NCBI GenBank assembly: GCA_946413245.1
Contig: CAMKJS010000012.1
Span: 1-53,916, forward strand
Origin: an uncultured Clostridia bacterium
Lineage (GTDB): Bacteria; Bacillota; Clostridia; Christensenellales; Aristaeellaceae
Direction of reading: 5' to 3'
Length of the DNA: 53,916 nt
A program made the translations under genes and the position numbers. Under the pieces are notes generated by a model. It was not told the DNA's origin and searched no databases. It saw only the letters and a list, made by a program, of their open reading frames with translations. This document shows, piece by piece, positions 25,161-33,842 of the stretch. How positions within the stretch are numbered: position 1 is the first letter of the stretch; each line of letters begins with the position of its first letter.

Positions 25161-27668
25161 ATGAAGAGACGAATGGCAGCCTGGATCTGCGCGGCAGCGC
25201 TGTGCTTCCTGATCCTGCCGGTGCTGGGAGAAAGCATGCACCGTGAGGTGGCGAATCCTGATTTTACAATGGAAACAGAGCTGGGCTGGGAGGGACTCAT
25301 TACCTACGGAAAGGCGTTTCCGGTCACGGTGACGGTTCACAACAACGGAGCTGACTTTGAAGGCTTCCTGGGGATGAATACCTATGAATCCAAACGGGAA
25401 TACAACCGTTATGAAATGCGTGTGAGCCTGCCTGCGGGAGCCTCCGGCAGATACGTGCTGCCCGTTAAGGTGCAGACAAGGCAGAAGCAGTTTACCGCGG
25501 AGCTGACAGACGAGGCAGGGAACGTGCTGTGCGCGGTGAACGCGGAACCTGTGATGGTCGTGAATCCATCGGCCATGCAGATCGGCGTGCTGAGCACCCG
25601 GCCGCTGCAGTGTTCCAACCTGAACATCAGCCGGGACAACGACGCCCTGTCGCGCTACGAAGTCTGGCAGACCGTGCCGCTGACAGAGGAAACCTTTCCG
25701 GACCGGACGGACCTGATGAGCGCTTTCGGTATGCTGGCGGTGGACGACGTGGATCTGAACACGCTGCCGGCGGCCTGCAGGGATACCCTGCTGGCCTGGC
25801 TGCGAAACGGCCATATCATCCTGATCGGCGGGGGAGCCAGGGCGGCGGCAAACGTATCCTTTTTCGCGGAAGAAACCGGCCTGACCGTGGATACCATCAC
25901 TGTGGCGGAGGGCGTCATTCCGGCGCTGCAGCGGGGACTGGGCCTGCGGGAGGAGGCGTCGGGGCCGGCGGTATCGCTGACACGGCTGAGCGGCGGAACG
26001 CCGATTCTGACCGACAGCGAGGGGAACGGCCTGGTATGGCGCAGCCGCCTCGGCGCGGGATCGATCTATGTGTCCGCCTTTGAGACGGGAGACGCGGCGC
26101 TGAACGCGAATCCTCTGATGCATACCTTCTGGCAGCGCGTGCTGGTGAAGTGGGATACCTCCCTGTACCAGACCGTGCTTTATCCAAGCAATTATGAATA
26201 CGTAAGCACGATCGACGCGGCGGAATACGTGCCGCTGCAGGGTTCCGCCCGGCTGCTGCCGGCGGTGCTGATCGTTCTGAGCGGCCTGCTGGCCGGATGC
26301 GTGGCCTGGGTAATCCTGAAACGAAGGGACCGCCAGACCTGGCTGTGGCTGGTGCTTCCGATCATAGCCGCGGCGGGAAGCGCGCTGATCTGCCTGCTGG
26401 GATTCACTTCGGATCTGGCGGGACCGACCGCTCTGTCCTCCACGCTGGTACTGCAAAGCGAGGACGGCGCAGCGAGCGCCCAAACCGCCGTCACAGCTGC
26501 GCATCCGTCCAAAGGATTCCACTGGATCAGTACGGCAGGGGAGCTGCGGGAAAACCGGTGGAACGGGTATCTGGATTACTATTACGACGAAGACGACGAA
26601 ATCAAGGAGCCGACCACACTGCTGAATATCCGCCGGTTCGGCACGGAATCCGCGCTTGGATATCCGTGCGTGTCGCCCTGGGAGACGACGCAGTTTCTGC
26701 TGGAAGGTTCGGAGGCTCCGAAAGGCAGGCTGCAGACGGCCGTCTGGATGGAAGCGGACGGCCTGCACGGGGAGATTGAGAATTTAACGGAATACACCCT
26801 GGAGAGCGGTCTGGTGCTGACCAGCTACGGCTATGCCTCCGTGCCGGATCTGGCACCGGGGGAAAAAGCGGATTTCGCCCTGATCCGGGCGGTACAGGCA
26901 CAGCAGAATCCGGTGTGGGAAGACGGGAAAATGTACGAGGGAAGCCAGGGCTATACCGACGTGGGAACCATGGTCATGAACGCGACGTCGGGAGCGCAGC
27001 GCGGTTCCCTTGCCGCGGCGGACGACCGGGAAAGAAACAGGACCGGGAGTATTTTCCAGACGCTTGGGTACCGCCTGAATGAAATGTCGGACGCCGCCGC
27101 GGGCGGATACGGGAATGTCGCCTACACCTTTTACACGACGATGATCCGGGACTATGAATCCCCGGAGGTCCGTCTGGACGGGCAGACGCCGAAGCAGACA
27201 GGCAGCCTTGCCGCATGGGGGGCGCTGCTGCAGTGGCAGGCCATCGGCAGAACCGGCATCGTCTACCATCCGTTCGGCATGGACGGGGCGATTCCCTGTC
27301 TGACGAATGAGTACGGTCTGCCGGACGGAGACGACCCGGAAAGCGAAAATCACAAATACTGGTATACCCTGTCCGACAGTCCTGTTTTCCGATTCGATCT
27401 GTCCGACAGCGCAGACGTCGAATGGAAGCGGCTGACGGTGGGCGTGCAGTCCTACGGCACAGAACCCCGGGTGTATCTGCTGGACGGGAACCGGCTCAGC
27501 TGGACGGAGGTCGGGCTGAACAAGCCGATTGAAGATCCGGGAGCTTTCTTCGGAAAGGACGGGCAGCTGTACGTGCGGCTGGAATCCGACGGCAGCGATC
27601 TGTACGCGGAGAGCATGGCGCCGGCCATCATCCTGGAAGGAGGGGTGAAGAATGCTGCGAATCCATGA
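25161..27668 (+). CDS. Large membrane protein of a MoxR/VWA/ABC envelope operon
   Basis: 835 aa if started at 25161; an ATG at 25149 is the alternative, and neither site is ideal. Signal-like N-terminus (MAAWICAAALCFLILPVLG). An extracytoplasmic part follows with Ig-like strands (TVTVHNNGADFEGFLGMN) and a glutamine-amidotransferase-like region (FGMLAVDDVDLNTLP; AWLRNGHIILIGGG). Two membrane segments lie near residues 365-386 and 395-417, then a second large outer domain. First gene of the operon; it overlaps the ABC ATPase gene by 17 bases, so the two are translated together. Family not named with certainty. Confidence 0.82.
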   Translation: MKRRMAAWICAAALCFLILPVLGESMHREVANPDFTMETELGWEGLITYGKAFPVTVTVHNNGADFEGFLGMNTYESKREYNRYEMRVSLPAGASGRYVLPVKVQTRQKQFTAELTDEAGNVLCAVNAEPVMVVNPSAMQIGVLSTRPLQCSNLNISRDNDALSRYEVWQTVPLTEETFPDRTDLMSAFGMLAVDDVDLNTLPAACRDTLLAWLRNGHIILIGGGARAAANVSFFAEETGLTVDTITVAEGVIPALQRGLGLREEASGPAVSLTRLSGGTPILTDSEGNGLVWRSRLGAGSIYVSAFETGDAALNANPLMHTFWQRVLVKWDTSLYQTVLYPSNYEYVSTIDAAEYVPLQGSARLLPAVLIVLSGLLAGCVAWVILKRRDRQTWLWLVLPIIAAAGSALICLLGFTSDLAGPTALSSTLVLQSEDGAASAQTAVTAAHPSKGFHWISTAGELRENRWNGYLDYYYDEDDEIKEPTTLLNIRRFGTESALGYPCVSPWETTQFLLEGSEAPKGRLQTAVWMEADGLHGEIENLTEYTLESGLVLTSYGYASVPDLAPGEKADFALIRAVQAQQNPVWEDGKMYEGSQGYTDVGTMVMNATSGAQRGSLAAADDRERNRTGSIFQTLGYRLNEMSDAAAGGYGNVAYTFYTTMIRDYESPEVRLDGQTPKQTGSLAAWGALLQWQAIGRTGIVYHPFGMDGAIPCLTNEYGLPDGDDPESENHKYWYTLSDSPVFRFDLSDSADVEWKRLTVGVQSYGTEPRVYLLDGNRLSWTEVGLNKPIEDPGAFFGKDGQLYVRLESDGSDLYAESMAPAIILEGGVKNAANP

Positions 27669-28590
27669 ACTGACGAAAAAATACGGGACGCTGACAGCGC
27701 TGGACGGGCTGAACCTTGAGATCGGCGAGGGACAGCTGCACGGCTTTGTCGGGCCGAACGGCGCGGGGAAAACGACCACCATGCGCATTCTGGCCACCCT
27801 GATGAAACCGACTTCCGGCGCGGCTTTCGTGGCAGGAACGGACATCGTGCGCGAACCGGCAAAAGCACGGAGCCTGATCGGATACATGCCGGATTTCTTC
27901 GGCGTGTACGACCGGCTGAAGTGCTCGGAATACCTGGACTTTTACGGCCGCTGCTACCGTATTGCCGGCAGCGACCGGCAGCGGATGACACAGCAGCTGC
28001 TGGCCCTGGTGCAGCTGGAAGACAAGGCGGACGCCTATGTGGATTCCCTGAGCCGCGGCATGAAACAGCGGCTGTGTCTGGCCCGCAGCCTGATCCACGA
28101 TCCGAAGCTGCTGATTCTGGACGAACCGGCGTCCGGCATGGATCCCCGGGCCAGGGCAGACATGAAGGGTATTCTGCGCACGCTGCGGGAGATGGGCAAA
28201 ACCGTGCTGATCTCCTCCCATATCCTGCCGGAGCTGAGTGAAATGTGCGACAGCCTGACGATCCTGGATCACGGACGGCTGGTGTTCTCCGGCAGCGTAG
28301 GAGCCCTGGCGGACAAGATGAACGGAAACGCGCCGCTGGACATCCGGCTGCGGGAAGGCTGCGGTGAAGAAGCTGTGGAAGCGGCCGCCGCCCGGCTGAA
28401 GGAACTGCCCTATGTGACGGAAATCCTGCAGGAGGAACCCTGCCTGCTGCGGGTGCGGGTGAACGGGGAAGAGGACGTGTGCGCGGACGCGTTGCAGCAG
28501 CTGATTCTCAGCGGCGCTCCGGTGTGCGACTTCCACCGGGCTCCGATGAACCTGGAGAAGGTTTTCATGGAGGTGACGGGAGATGCTTAA
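27652..28590 (+). CDS. ABC transporter ATP-binding protein
   Basis: 312 aa. Walker A GPNGAGKTT near residue 38, signature LSRGMKQRL, Walker B LLILDEPASGMDP, switch His in LISSHILPEL. The C-terminal 90 residues form an accessory domain as in CcmA/NatA-type exporters. ATG follows GGAAGGAGGGG. It overlaps both neighbours (17 bases upstream, 8 downstream), so it works with the permease next to it. In clusters of this type such pairs are thought to move envelope components; substrate unknown. Confidence 0.94.
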   Translation: MLRIHELTKKYGTLTALDGLNLEIGEGQLHGFVGPNGAGKTTTMRILATLMKPTSGAAFVAGTDIVREPAKARSLIGYMPDFFGVYDRLKCSEYLDFYGRCYRIAGSDRQRMTQQLLALVQLEDKADAYVDSLSRGMKQRLCLARSLIHDPKLLILDEPASGMDPRARADMKGILRTLREMGKTVLISSHILPELSEMCDSLTILDHGRLVFSGSVGALADKMNGNAPLDIRLREGCGEEAVEAAAARLKELPYVTEILQEEPCLLRVRVNGEEDVCADALQQLILSGAPVCDFHRAPMNLEKVFMEVTGDA

Positions 28591-29479
28591 TCCGATCCTT
28601 TCCTTTTCCGCGACCCGGCGTATGCGTACCTTCCGGATGCTGGCTGTGCTGGCGGTATCTGTGCTCGTGATGCTGGGCGTGGCGCTGCTGATTCTGGGGG
28701 GCCTGTTTTCGGACGGCGTCAGCATGGCGCAGATGCGCAGCGGATATTCCTGCTGTGTGGCACTGTTTGCCGCGCAGTTTGTGCTGATCGTGCTGATTGC
28801 CCCGGCCATGACCTCCGGTGCCATTGCCGGAGAGCGGGAGCGGCAGACCCTGGAGCTGCTGCTTGTGACCAATACCGGACCGCTGCGCATCGTGACGGGA
28901 AAGGTACTGGAAAGCCTGGCTTTTCTTGCACTTCTGATCCTTTCCGGCATGCCGGTGATGTGCCTGACCATGCTGACGGGCGGCGTGACCATCCTGCAGA
29001 TCCTGATGGGGGAAGGCTTTCTTCTGTGCTGCGCTTTCGGTGCCGTGTGTGTGGGCGTGTTTGCCTCCTCCCTGACCCGGAGCACAGTGCTCAGCACCAT
29101 TCTCTGCTATCTCATGATCCTGGCTATCGGCGCGCTGACGACGCTGCCCGCGTTTACCGGGTATCCGCAGCGGATTACCGACGTGCTGTACGATCCGAAG
29201 CAGTATAAAGCGCTGACCTCCTTCGGGGCTGTGCTGATGATATCTCCTTTCCTGCTGATGAATCCGGGATACGGCCTTTTCGCACTGGTGCAGAGCGTTT
29301 CCGGGCTGCTGACACAGAGCCTGAACGAACGGGGATGGGGACGCATTCTCGCGACATGGATGACGATGGACAAGGCAGGGCTGGACACCGTAACGCTGCT
29401 CAGCGGCGGCATGATCGTGGCGGCGGGCGTCCTGCTGACGCTGCTGGCAGCGCTGCGGCTGCGGCAGAGCCGGGGATGA
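28583..29479 (+). CDS. ABC-2-type transporter permease
   Basis: 298 aa with about six hydrophobic helices (for example MLAVLAVSVLVMLGVALLIL, then VALFAAQFVLIVLIAPAM). The segment TSGAIAGERERQTLELLLVTNTGP is the typical cytoplasmic elbow of ABC-2 permeases. It overlaps the ATPase gene by eight bases and precedes the coiled-coil protein gene by 14. Confidence 0.9.
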   Translation: MLNPILSFSATRRMRTFRMLAVLAVSVLVMLGVALLILGGLFSDGVSMAQMRSGYSCCVALFAAQFVLIVLIAPAMTSGAIAGERERQTLELLLVTNTGPLRIVTGKVLESLAFLALLILSGMPVMCLTMLTGGVTILQILMGEGFLLCCAFGAVCVGVFASSLTRSTVLSTILCYLMILAIGALTTLPAFTGYPQRITDVLYDPKQYKALTSFGAVLMISPFLLMNPGYGLFALVQSVSGLLTQSLNERGWGRILATWMTMDKAGLDTVTLLSGGMIVAAGVLLTLLAALRLRQSRG

Positions 29480-29493
29480 ATTGAGGGTGAAGC

Positions 29494-31005
29494 GTGAATA
29501 ATAAATTGAAAGAAGCGCTGCGGCCTGTGCGGCGGCGTCTGCGGGGGAGCCGCGTGCTGCAGGGGGCGGCCTGGGGGTTGCTTACCGGCGCGGCGATGGC
29601 ACTGCTCCTGCTGGTGTCCGCGCGGCTGGGAATGATTCCGGGGAACTGGATTCTTCCGGTCTCGGCCATCGCAGCCAGCCCGGTGGCCGGAATGCTGGCC
29701 GCAGGAATCCGCCGGATTTCTGACGTTGACGCGGCCCGCGCCGCGGACCGCTGCGGGCTGCGGGAACGGGCCATTACGGCGCTGGAGGCAACGGGGGATT
29801 CTCCGGCAGAAGCTTTGCTGCTGGAGGATGCCTGCCGGCACCTGCAGGCGCTGGATGCGCGGCAGATTCAGGGCAGACCGGTAAAGAAACGGCTGACAGC
29901 GGCAGCGGCGCTCGGTTCTGTATGCATTCTGCTGGCGCTGCTGCCCGGAGGATCTCCGCGGACGGAGCCGGTTCCGGCGGAGGCGGTTCCGCCTCTGCGG
30001 GAAGCCGCCCGCAGGCTGGAACAGGCAGCGGAACAGGAAGGCGCGGACATAAGCGAGGCGGAGCGGCGGGAACTGCGCAGGCTGGCCCGGGACGTATCCC
30101 GGGAAGCCGGAAATCCCCGGAGCAGGGAAAGCCTGGATAAAGCGCTGGACGACGCGGTAAACCGGCTGGAAAAGCTGCGGGAAACCCTTGCGGGGGATGC
30201 CCTCCGCACGCTGCGGCAGGCGCTCAGGAGCGCCGGAGCCGGAAACCTGGCTGCCGCGGCGGAGACGGGATCGGACGGGGAAACGCTGACGGAAGCGTTG
30301 ATGGAAGAGCTGGGAAACACAGAGGCGGAAAGCCTGCGGCAGGCGGCGGAAGCCCTGGAAAAGACAGCTCCGTCCGCGGCGGCGCAGGCTGCCGGACAGC
30401 TGCAGGCAGCAGCGGACGCTCTGACTGCGGGAAACCCGGCGCAGGCCGGGAACGCCCTTTCTCAGATGATGCAGAGTCTGGAGTCAGGCGGTCTTACCCG
30501 GACGTCGGAGGCGCTGAACGATCTGCGGAACACAGCCGCCTCAGCGGGGCAGCAAGGCGCAGCAGGCCGGACAGGGACAGACAGCCAGCAGGGGAACACT
30601 GCGGGAAACGCCGGACAGAACGGCGGGGAGAACGCCTCGCAGCCGGGGGGCGGCGCGGGCTCCGGATCCACCAACGAGGATCAGGGCAGCAGCGCGCACC
30701 GGCAGACATCCGCCGCATCCCGGGGTAAAGACCCCCGGTACAAGGAAGGCGAATACGAAAGCATCTATGATCCTACGCGGCTGAATGCCGGGGACGAGAA
30801 TCTGCTGACTGAACTGCGGAAAACGGAAGAGGACGGCGTGACAGCGGAAACCGGACCCGGCGCGGGTTCCGCCGAGGGCTATGTACCCTATGACCAGGTG
30901 ATCGCGGAGTACGCCGCCGGCGCTGCGGAAGCGGCGGAAAGCCTGGCGCTGACACCGGAGCAGCGGGATTGGATCAGCGCGTACTTCGCGGAACTGACAA
31001 AGTGA
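29494..31005 (+). CDS. Two-helix membrane protein with long Ala/Glu/Gln-rich region (DUF4175-like)
   Basis: 503 aa, GTG start after GAGGGTG. Two hydrophobic hairpins near the N-terminus (LLTGAAMALLLLVSARLG and LTAAAALGSVCILLALLPG). Then a long Ala/Glu/Arg-rich helical, coiled-coil-like region (residues about 170-350) and a Gly/Asn/Gln-rich disordered stretch (residues 350-420). It ends in a conserved-looking helix (TPEQRDWISAYFAEL). The layout resembles DUF4175-type proteins in MoxR clusters, but I am unsure of the family. Next to MoxR, possibly its target. Confidence 0.75.
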   Translation: MNNKLKEALRPVRRRLRGSRVLQGAAWGLLTGAAMALLLLVSARLGMIPGNWILPVSAIAASPVAGMLAAGIRRISDVDAARAADRCGLRERAITALEATGDSPAEALLLEDACRHLQALDARQIQGRPVKKRLTAAAALGSVCILLALLPGGSPRTEPVPAEAVPPLREAARRLEQAAEQEGADISEAERRELRRLARDVSREAGNPRSRESLDKALDDAVNRLEKLRETLAGDALRTLRQALRSAGAGNLAAAAETGSDGETLTEALMEELGNTEAESLRQAAEALEKTAPSAAAQAAGQLQAAADALTAGNPAQAGNALSQMMQSLESGGLTRTSEALNDLRNTAASAGQQGAAGRTGTDSQQGNTAGNAGQNGGENASQPGGGAGSGSTNEDQGSSAHRQTSAASRGKDPRYKEGEYESIYDPTRLNAGDENLLTELRKTEEDGVTAETGPGAGSAEGYVPYDQVIAEYAAGAAEAAESLALTPEQRDWISAYFAELTK

Positions 31006-31019
31006 GAAGGAGAAAAAGG

Positions 31020-31997
31020 ATGGATATCCGGACAGAAATGACGTCGTTCGCGGACCGTTTTGCGCGGATCCGCGGGGAAATCGCGAAAGAAATGATCGGC
31101 CAGGAGGACGTGGTGGAACACCTGCTGCTGGCAGTGATCGCCGGAGGGAACGTGCTGCTGGAAGGCGTTCCCGGACTGGGGAAAACCCATCTGATTCGCG
31201 TGCTGAGCAAAGTGCTGGATCTGCCTTTTCAGCGGATTCAGTTTACGCCGGACCTGATGCCGGCAGATATCATCGGCACCAATATTCTGGTCCGGACCGA
31301 GGAGGGGAACGGGTTCCGGTTCCAGCCGGGCCCTCTGTTCGCCTCCCTGGTGCTGGCGGACGAGATCAACCGGGCGACACCCAAGACGCAGGCGGCCCTG
31401 CTGGAAGCCATGCAGGAGCACGCGGTGACGGTGTCTGGGGAAACGCGGAAGCTGCCGGAACCTTATTTTGTTCTGGCTACCCAGAATCCGGTGGAACAGG
31501 AGGGAACCTATCCGCTGCCGGAGGCGCAGCTGGACCGCTTCATGTTCAAGGTTCTGGTGCCGTTTCCCAGCCTGGAGGAGCTGGACCGGATCGTGAACCT
31601 GACGATCCGGGACAGCGGAGAAGGCGCGAAAGCCGTGATCGGCGCGGAGGAACTGCTGGCCATGCGGGAAGCGGCCAGACAGGTGCCCATCGCGAAGAGC
31701 GTGCAGGAATACGCGCTGCGCCTGGTGCTGGACACGCATCCGGAACGGACGGAATCCCCGGAGGAGACCCAAAAGTATCTGCGCTTCGGGGCCAGCCCCC
31801 GCGCGGCGCAGGCGCTGCTGTCCGCCGCGCGGGTAAAGGCGCTGAGCGAGGGGCGCTTCAACGTATCCTTTGAAGACATCCGCTACGCGGCGCCCGCGTG
31901 TCTGCGGCACCGGCTGGCGCTGAATTTTGACGGCCTGTCCGAAGGGAAAGACATCGAAGGCCTGATTTCCGGCCTGCTGGAGCGCACGGCATGCTGA
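31020..31997 (+). CDS. MoxR-family AAA+ ATPase
   Basis: 325 aa from the ATG at 31020 after AAGGAG; an in-frame start at 30969 would overlap the previous gene. Walker A is the family-specific GVPGLGKT near residue 48. Walker B is LVLADEINRA, and the sensor region LATQNPVEQEGTYPLPEAQLDRF is diagnostic. MoxR proteins act as chaperones that load metal or activate VWA-domain partners; both the DUF58 and VWA genes follow directly. Confidence 0.95.
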   Translation: MDIRTEMTSFADRFARIRGEIAKEMIGQEDVVEHLLLAVIAGGNVLLEGVPGLGKTHLIRVLSKVLDLPFQRIQFTPDLMPADIIGTNILVRTEEGNGFRFQPGPLFASLVLADEINRATPKTQAALLEAMQEHAVTVSGETRKLPEPYFVLATQNPVEQEGTYPLPEAQLDRFMFKVLVPFPSLEELDRIVNLTIRDSGEGAKAVIGAEELLAMREAARQVPIAKSVQEYALRLVLDTHPERTESPEETQKYLRFGASPRAAQALLSAARVKALSEGRFNVSFEDIRYAAPACLRHRLALNFDGLSEGKDIEGLISGLLERTAC

Positions 31998-32833
31998 GCG
32001 ATTCCATGATTTCAAAACTGCAGAATCTGACCCTGCTGATGCGGGAAAGGGCTTCCGGCGGGGCAGGCGGAGCCCGCAGATCCCGTCAGACAGGCTCCTC
32101 GTCGGAATTCTCGGATTACCGGGAATATGTGCCGGGGGACGATCTGCGCAGGCTGGACTGGCATGCGCTTGCCCGCTTTGACAAGCCCTTTCTGAAGCTG
32201 TTCATGGAGGAACAGGAGAGCGCGGTGACGGTCTGGCTGGACACCAGCGCCTCCATGGCTGATAAATGGGAAAGCGCGGTGAGCGCAGCGGAGGCGGTGG
32301 GATACCTGGCTCTCGGCGCCGGAGACCGGCTGCAGACGGTGGCGCTGCGGGAAGGTACGCCGCTTGTGTCGCCGTGGTGGAACGGCCGTCATTCCTATCC
32401 CAGGCTGTGCTCGTTTCTGGAAAGCTGCGTACCTTCCGGAGAAACAGACCCGGTGAAGGGCATGCGCGGTGTCGAGCGGATTCCCAGAGGCATGAGCATA
32501 CTGATTACGGACGGGTACGGGGGAACAGAGGCCAGCCTGGACTATCTGCGTTACCGGAAACAGGAATGCTGCGTGATTCAGGTGCTTTCCACCTTTGAAA
32601 CGGAGCCGGATCTGAACGGAGACTGGAAGCTGCGGGACGCGGAGAACGGGCAGGAAACCCGGATCACAGCGGACCGGGAAACCCTGAGACTGTATCAGGG
32701 CGCGCTGGAACGCTTCCTGAATGGCACCCGCGGAGCCTGCCGGAAGCGGGAAGCAGCGTACATGCTGCTGGACGGGAGAAAACCTTTCGAGGAGGATTTC
32801 CTGAAGGCGCTGGCGGGAAGCGGAATGATATGA
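31991..32833 (+). CDS. DUF58 (VWA-like) protein
   Basis: 280 aa. DUF58 signature EFSDYREYVPGDDLRRLDWH near residue 40, then a VWA-like strand VTVWLDTSASMAD with a DxSxS metal-site motif. No membrane segment at the N-terminus. It overlaps the MoxR gene by seven bases, a coupling seen in most MoxR-DUF58 pairs. Confidence 0.92.
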   Translation: MLSDSMISKLQNLTLLMRERASGGAGGARRSRQTGSSSEFSDYREYVPGDDLRRLDWHALARFDKPFLKLFMEEQESAVTVWLDTSASMADKWESAVSAAEAVGYLALGAGDRLQTVALREGTPLVSPWWNGRHSYPRLCSFLESCVPSGETDPVKGMRGVERIPRGMSILITDGYGGTEASLDYLRYRKQECCVIQVLSTFETEPDLNGDWKLRDAENGQETRITADRETLRLYQGALERFLNGTRGACRKREAAYMLLDGRKPFEEDFLKALAGSGMI

Positions 32834-32846
32834 GGAGCAAAGAGAA

Positions 32847-33842
32847 ATGCTGAAGTGGCTGCAGCCGGGCTTTGCCTGGGGATTTACGGCAGCAGGGGGA
32901 ATCATCCTGCTGTATTTGCTGCGCCGCCGCCACATGCCCCGCGGGGTGCCGAGCACGCTGCTGTGGCAGGAAGTGATCCGGGAGCAGGAGGCCAGTCATC
33001 CGTTTCAGAAGCTGAAACGGCATATTCTGCTGCCCATTCAGCTGCTGGCGCTGAGCGCGCTGGTGCTGGCCCTGATGCGGCCCGCCATGGTTCCGGAGAA
33101 ACCGGCCGAAGTCCCGACGGTTCCGCCGGCGGATAGCCAGGAGGAACCTCTCGCATGGCGGGAAGCCGACACGACGCCGGTGCGGATCGCCGTGGCGGGA
33201 GCGGACAGCGTTTTCCTGGAAACAGCGCTGAAGCTGCGGCCTTCAGTGACCGTGCTGCGGACCACGACAGAGGAGATGGCCTCCGCGGAAGCGGATCTGT
33301 ATGTCTATGTGCCGGAGACGGCTGCAGAAGCGGAAAGCGGGGAAGACTCGGCACGGGCTCCGCTGGTATTTTCCCGGACGCCGGGCAGCCCGCTGCTGAG
33401 TTGGAGAACGCCGGAAAACGGGGAGGAAGGCAGCCTTTCCCTGTATGGCCGGAGCCCGCTGACGGAGCAGATTACCTTCCGGGACACAGCGGTGCGGACG
33501 TATGTGATCCCGGTGGGCGGAAAAACGGCAGCCACCGTGAACGGTGATCCCGTAATCGCGTATACAGCGGGAGAAGTGATGCTGGGATTCGATCCGCAGG
33601 ATTCCAATCTGCCCATGAAATACGATTTTCCGATTCTGATTCAGAATATTCTGTCCTATCTGATGCCGGAGACAGTTTCTGCCCTCAGCCGGGAAACCGT
33701 GGAAGAAGGCGCGGATCCCGGAGAGGAACCGGCGCGGGCCGGCGAGGAAGCGGAGCAGCCGCGGGAACTGGGCTGGATTTTCGCGCTGGTATTTCTGGGA
33801 CTGCTGACGCTGGAATACGGGGTGAGCCGATATGTGGGTTGA
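32847..33842 (+). CDS. BatA-like membrane protein (N-terminal BatA domain)
   Basis: 331 aa. First helix GFTAAGGIILLYLLRRRHMPRG, second LPIQLLALSALVLALMRPAM, and a C-terminal helix IFALVFLGLLTLEYGV: the BatA/aerotolerance layout. The VWA part between them is degenerate, with no DxSxS motif (VAGADSVFLETALKLRPS instead), so metal binding is doubtful. It overlaps the next gene by 11 bases. Confidence 0.85.
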   Translation: MLKWLQPGFAWGFTAAGGIILLYLLRRRHMPRGVPSTLLWQEVIREQEASHPFQKLKRHILLPIQLLALSALVLALMRPAMVPEKPAEVPTVPPADSQEEPLAWREADTTPVRIAVAGADSVFLETALKLRPSVTVLRTTTEEMASAEADLYVYVPETAAEAESGEDSARAPLVFSRTPGSPLLSWRTPENGEEGSLSLYGRSPLTEQITFRDTAVRTYVIPVGGKTAATVNGDPVIAYTAGEVMLGFDPQDSNLPMKYDFPILIQNILSYLMPETVSALSRETVEEGADPGEEPARAGEEAEQPRELGWIFALVFLGLLTLEYGVSRYVG

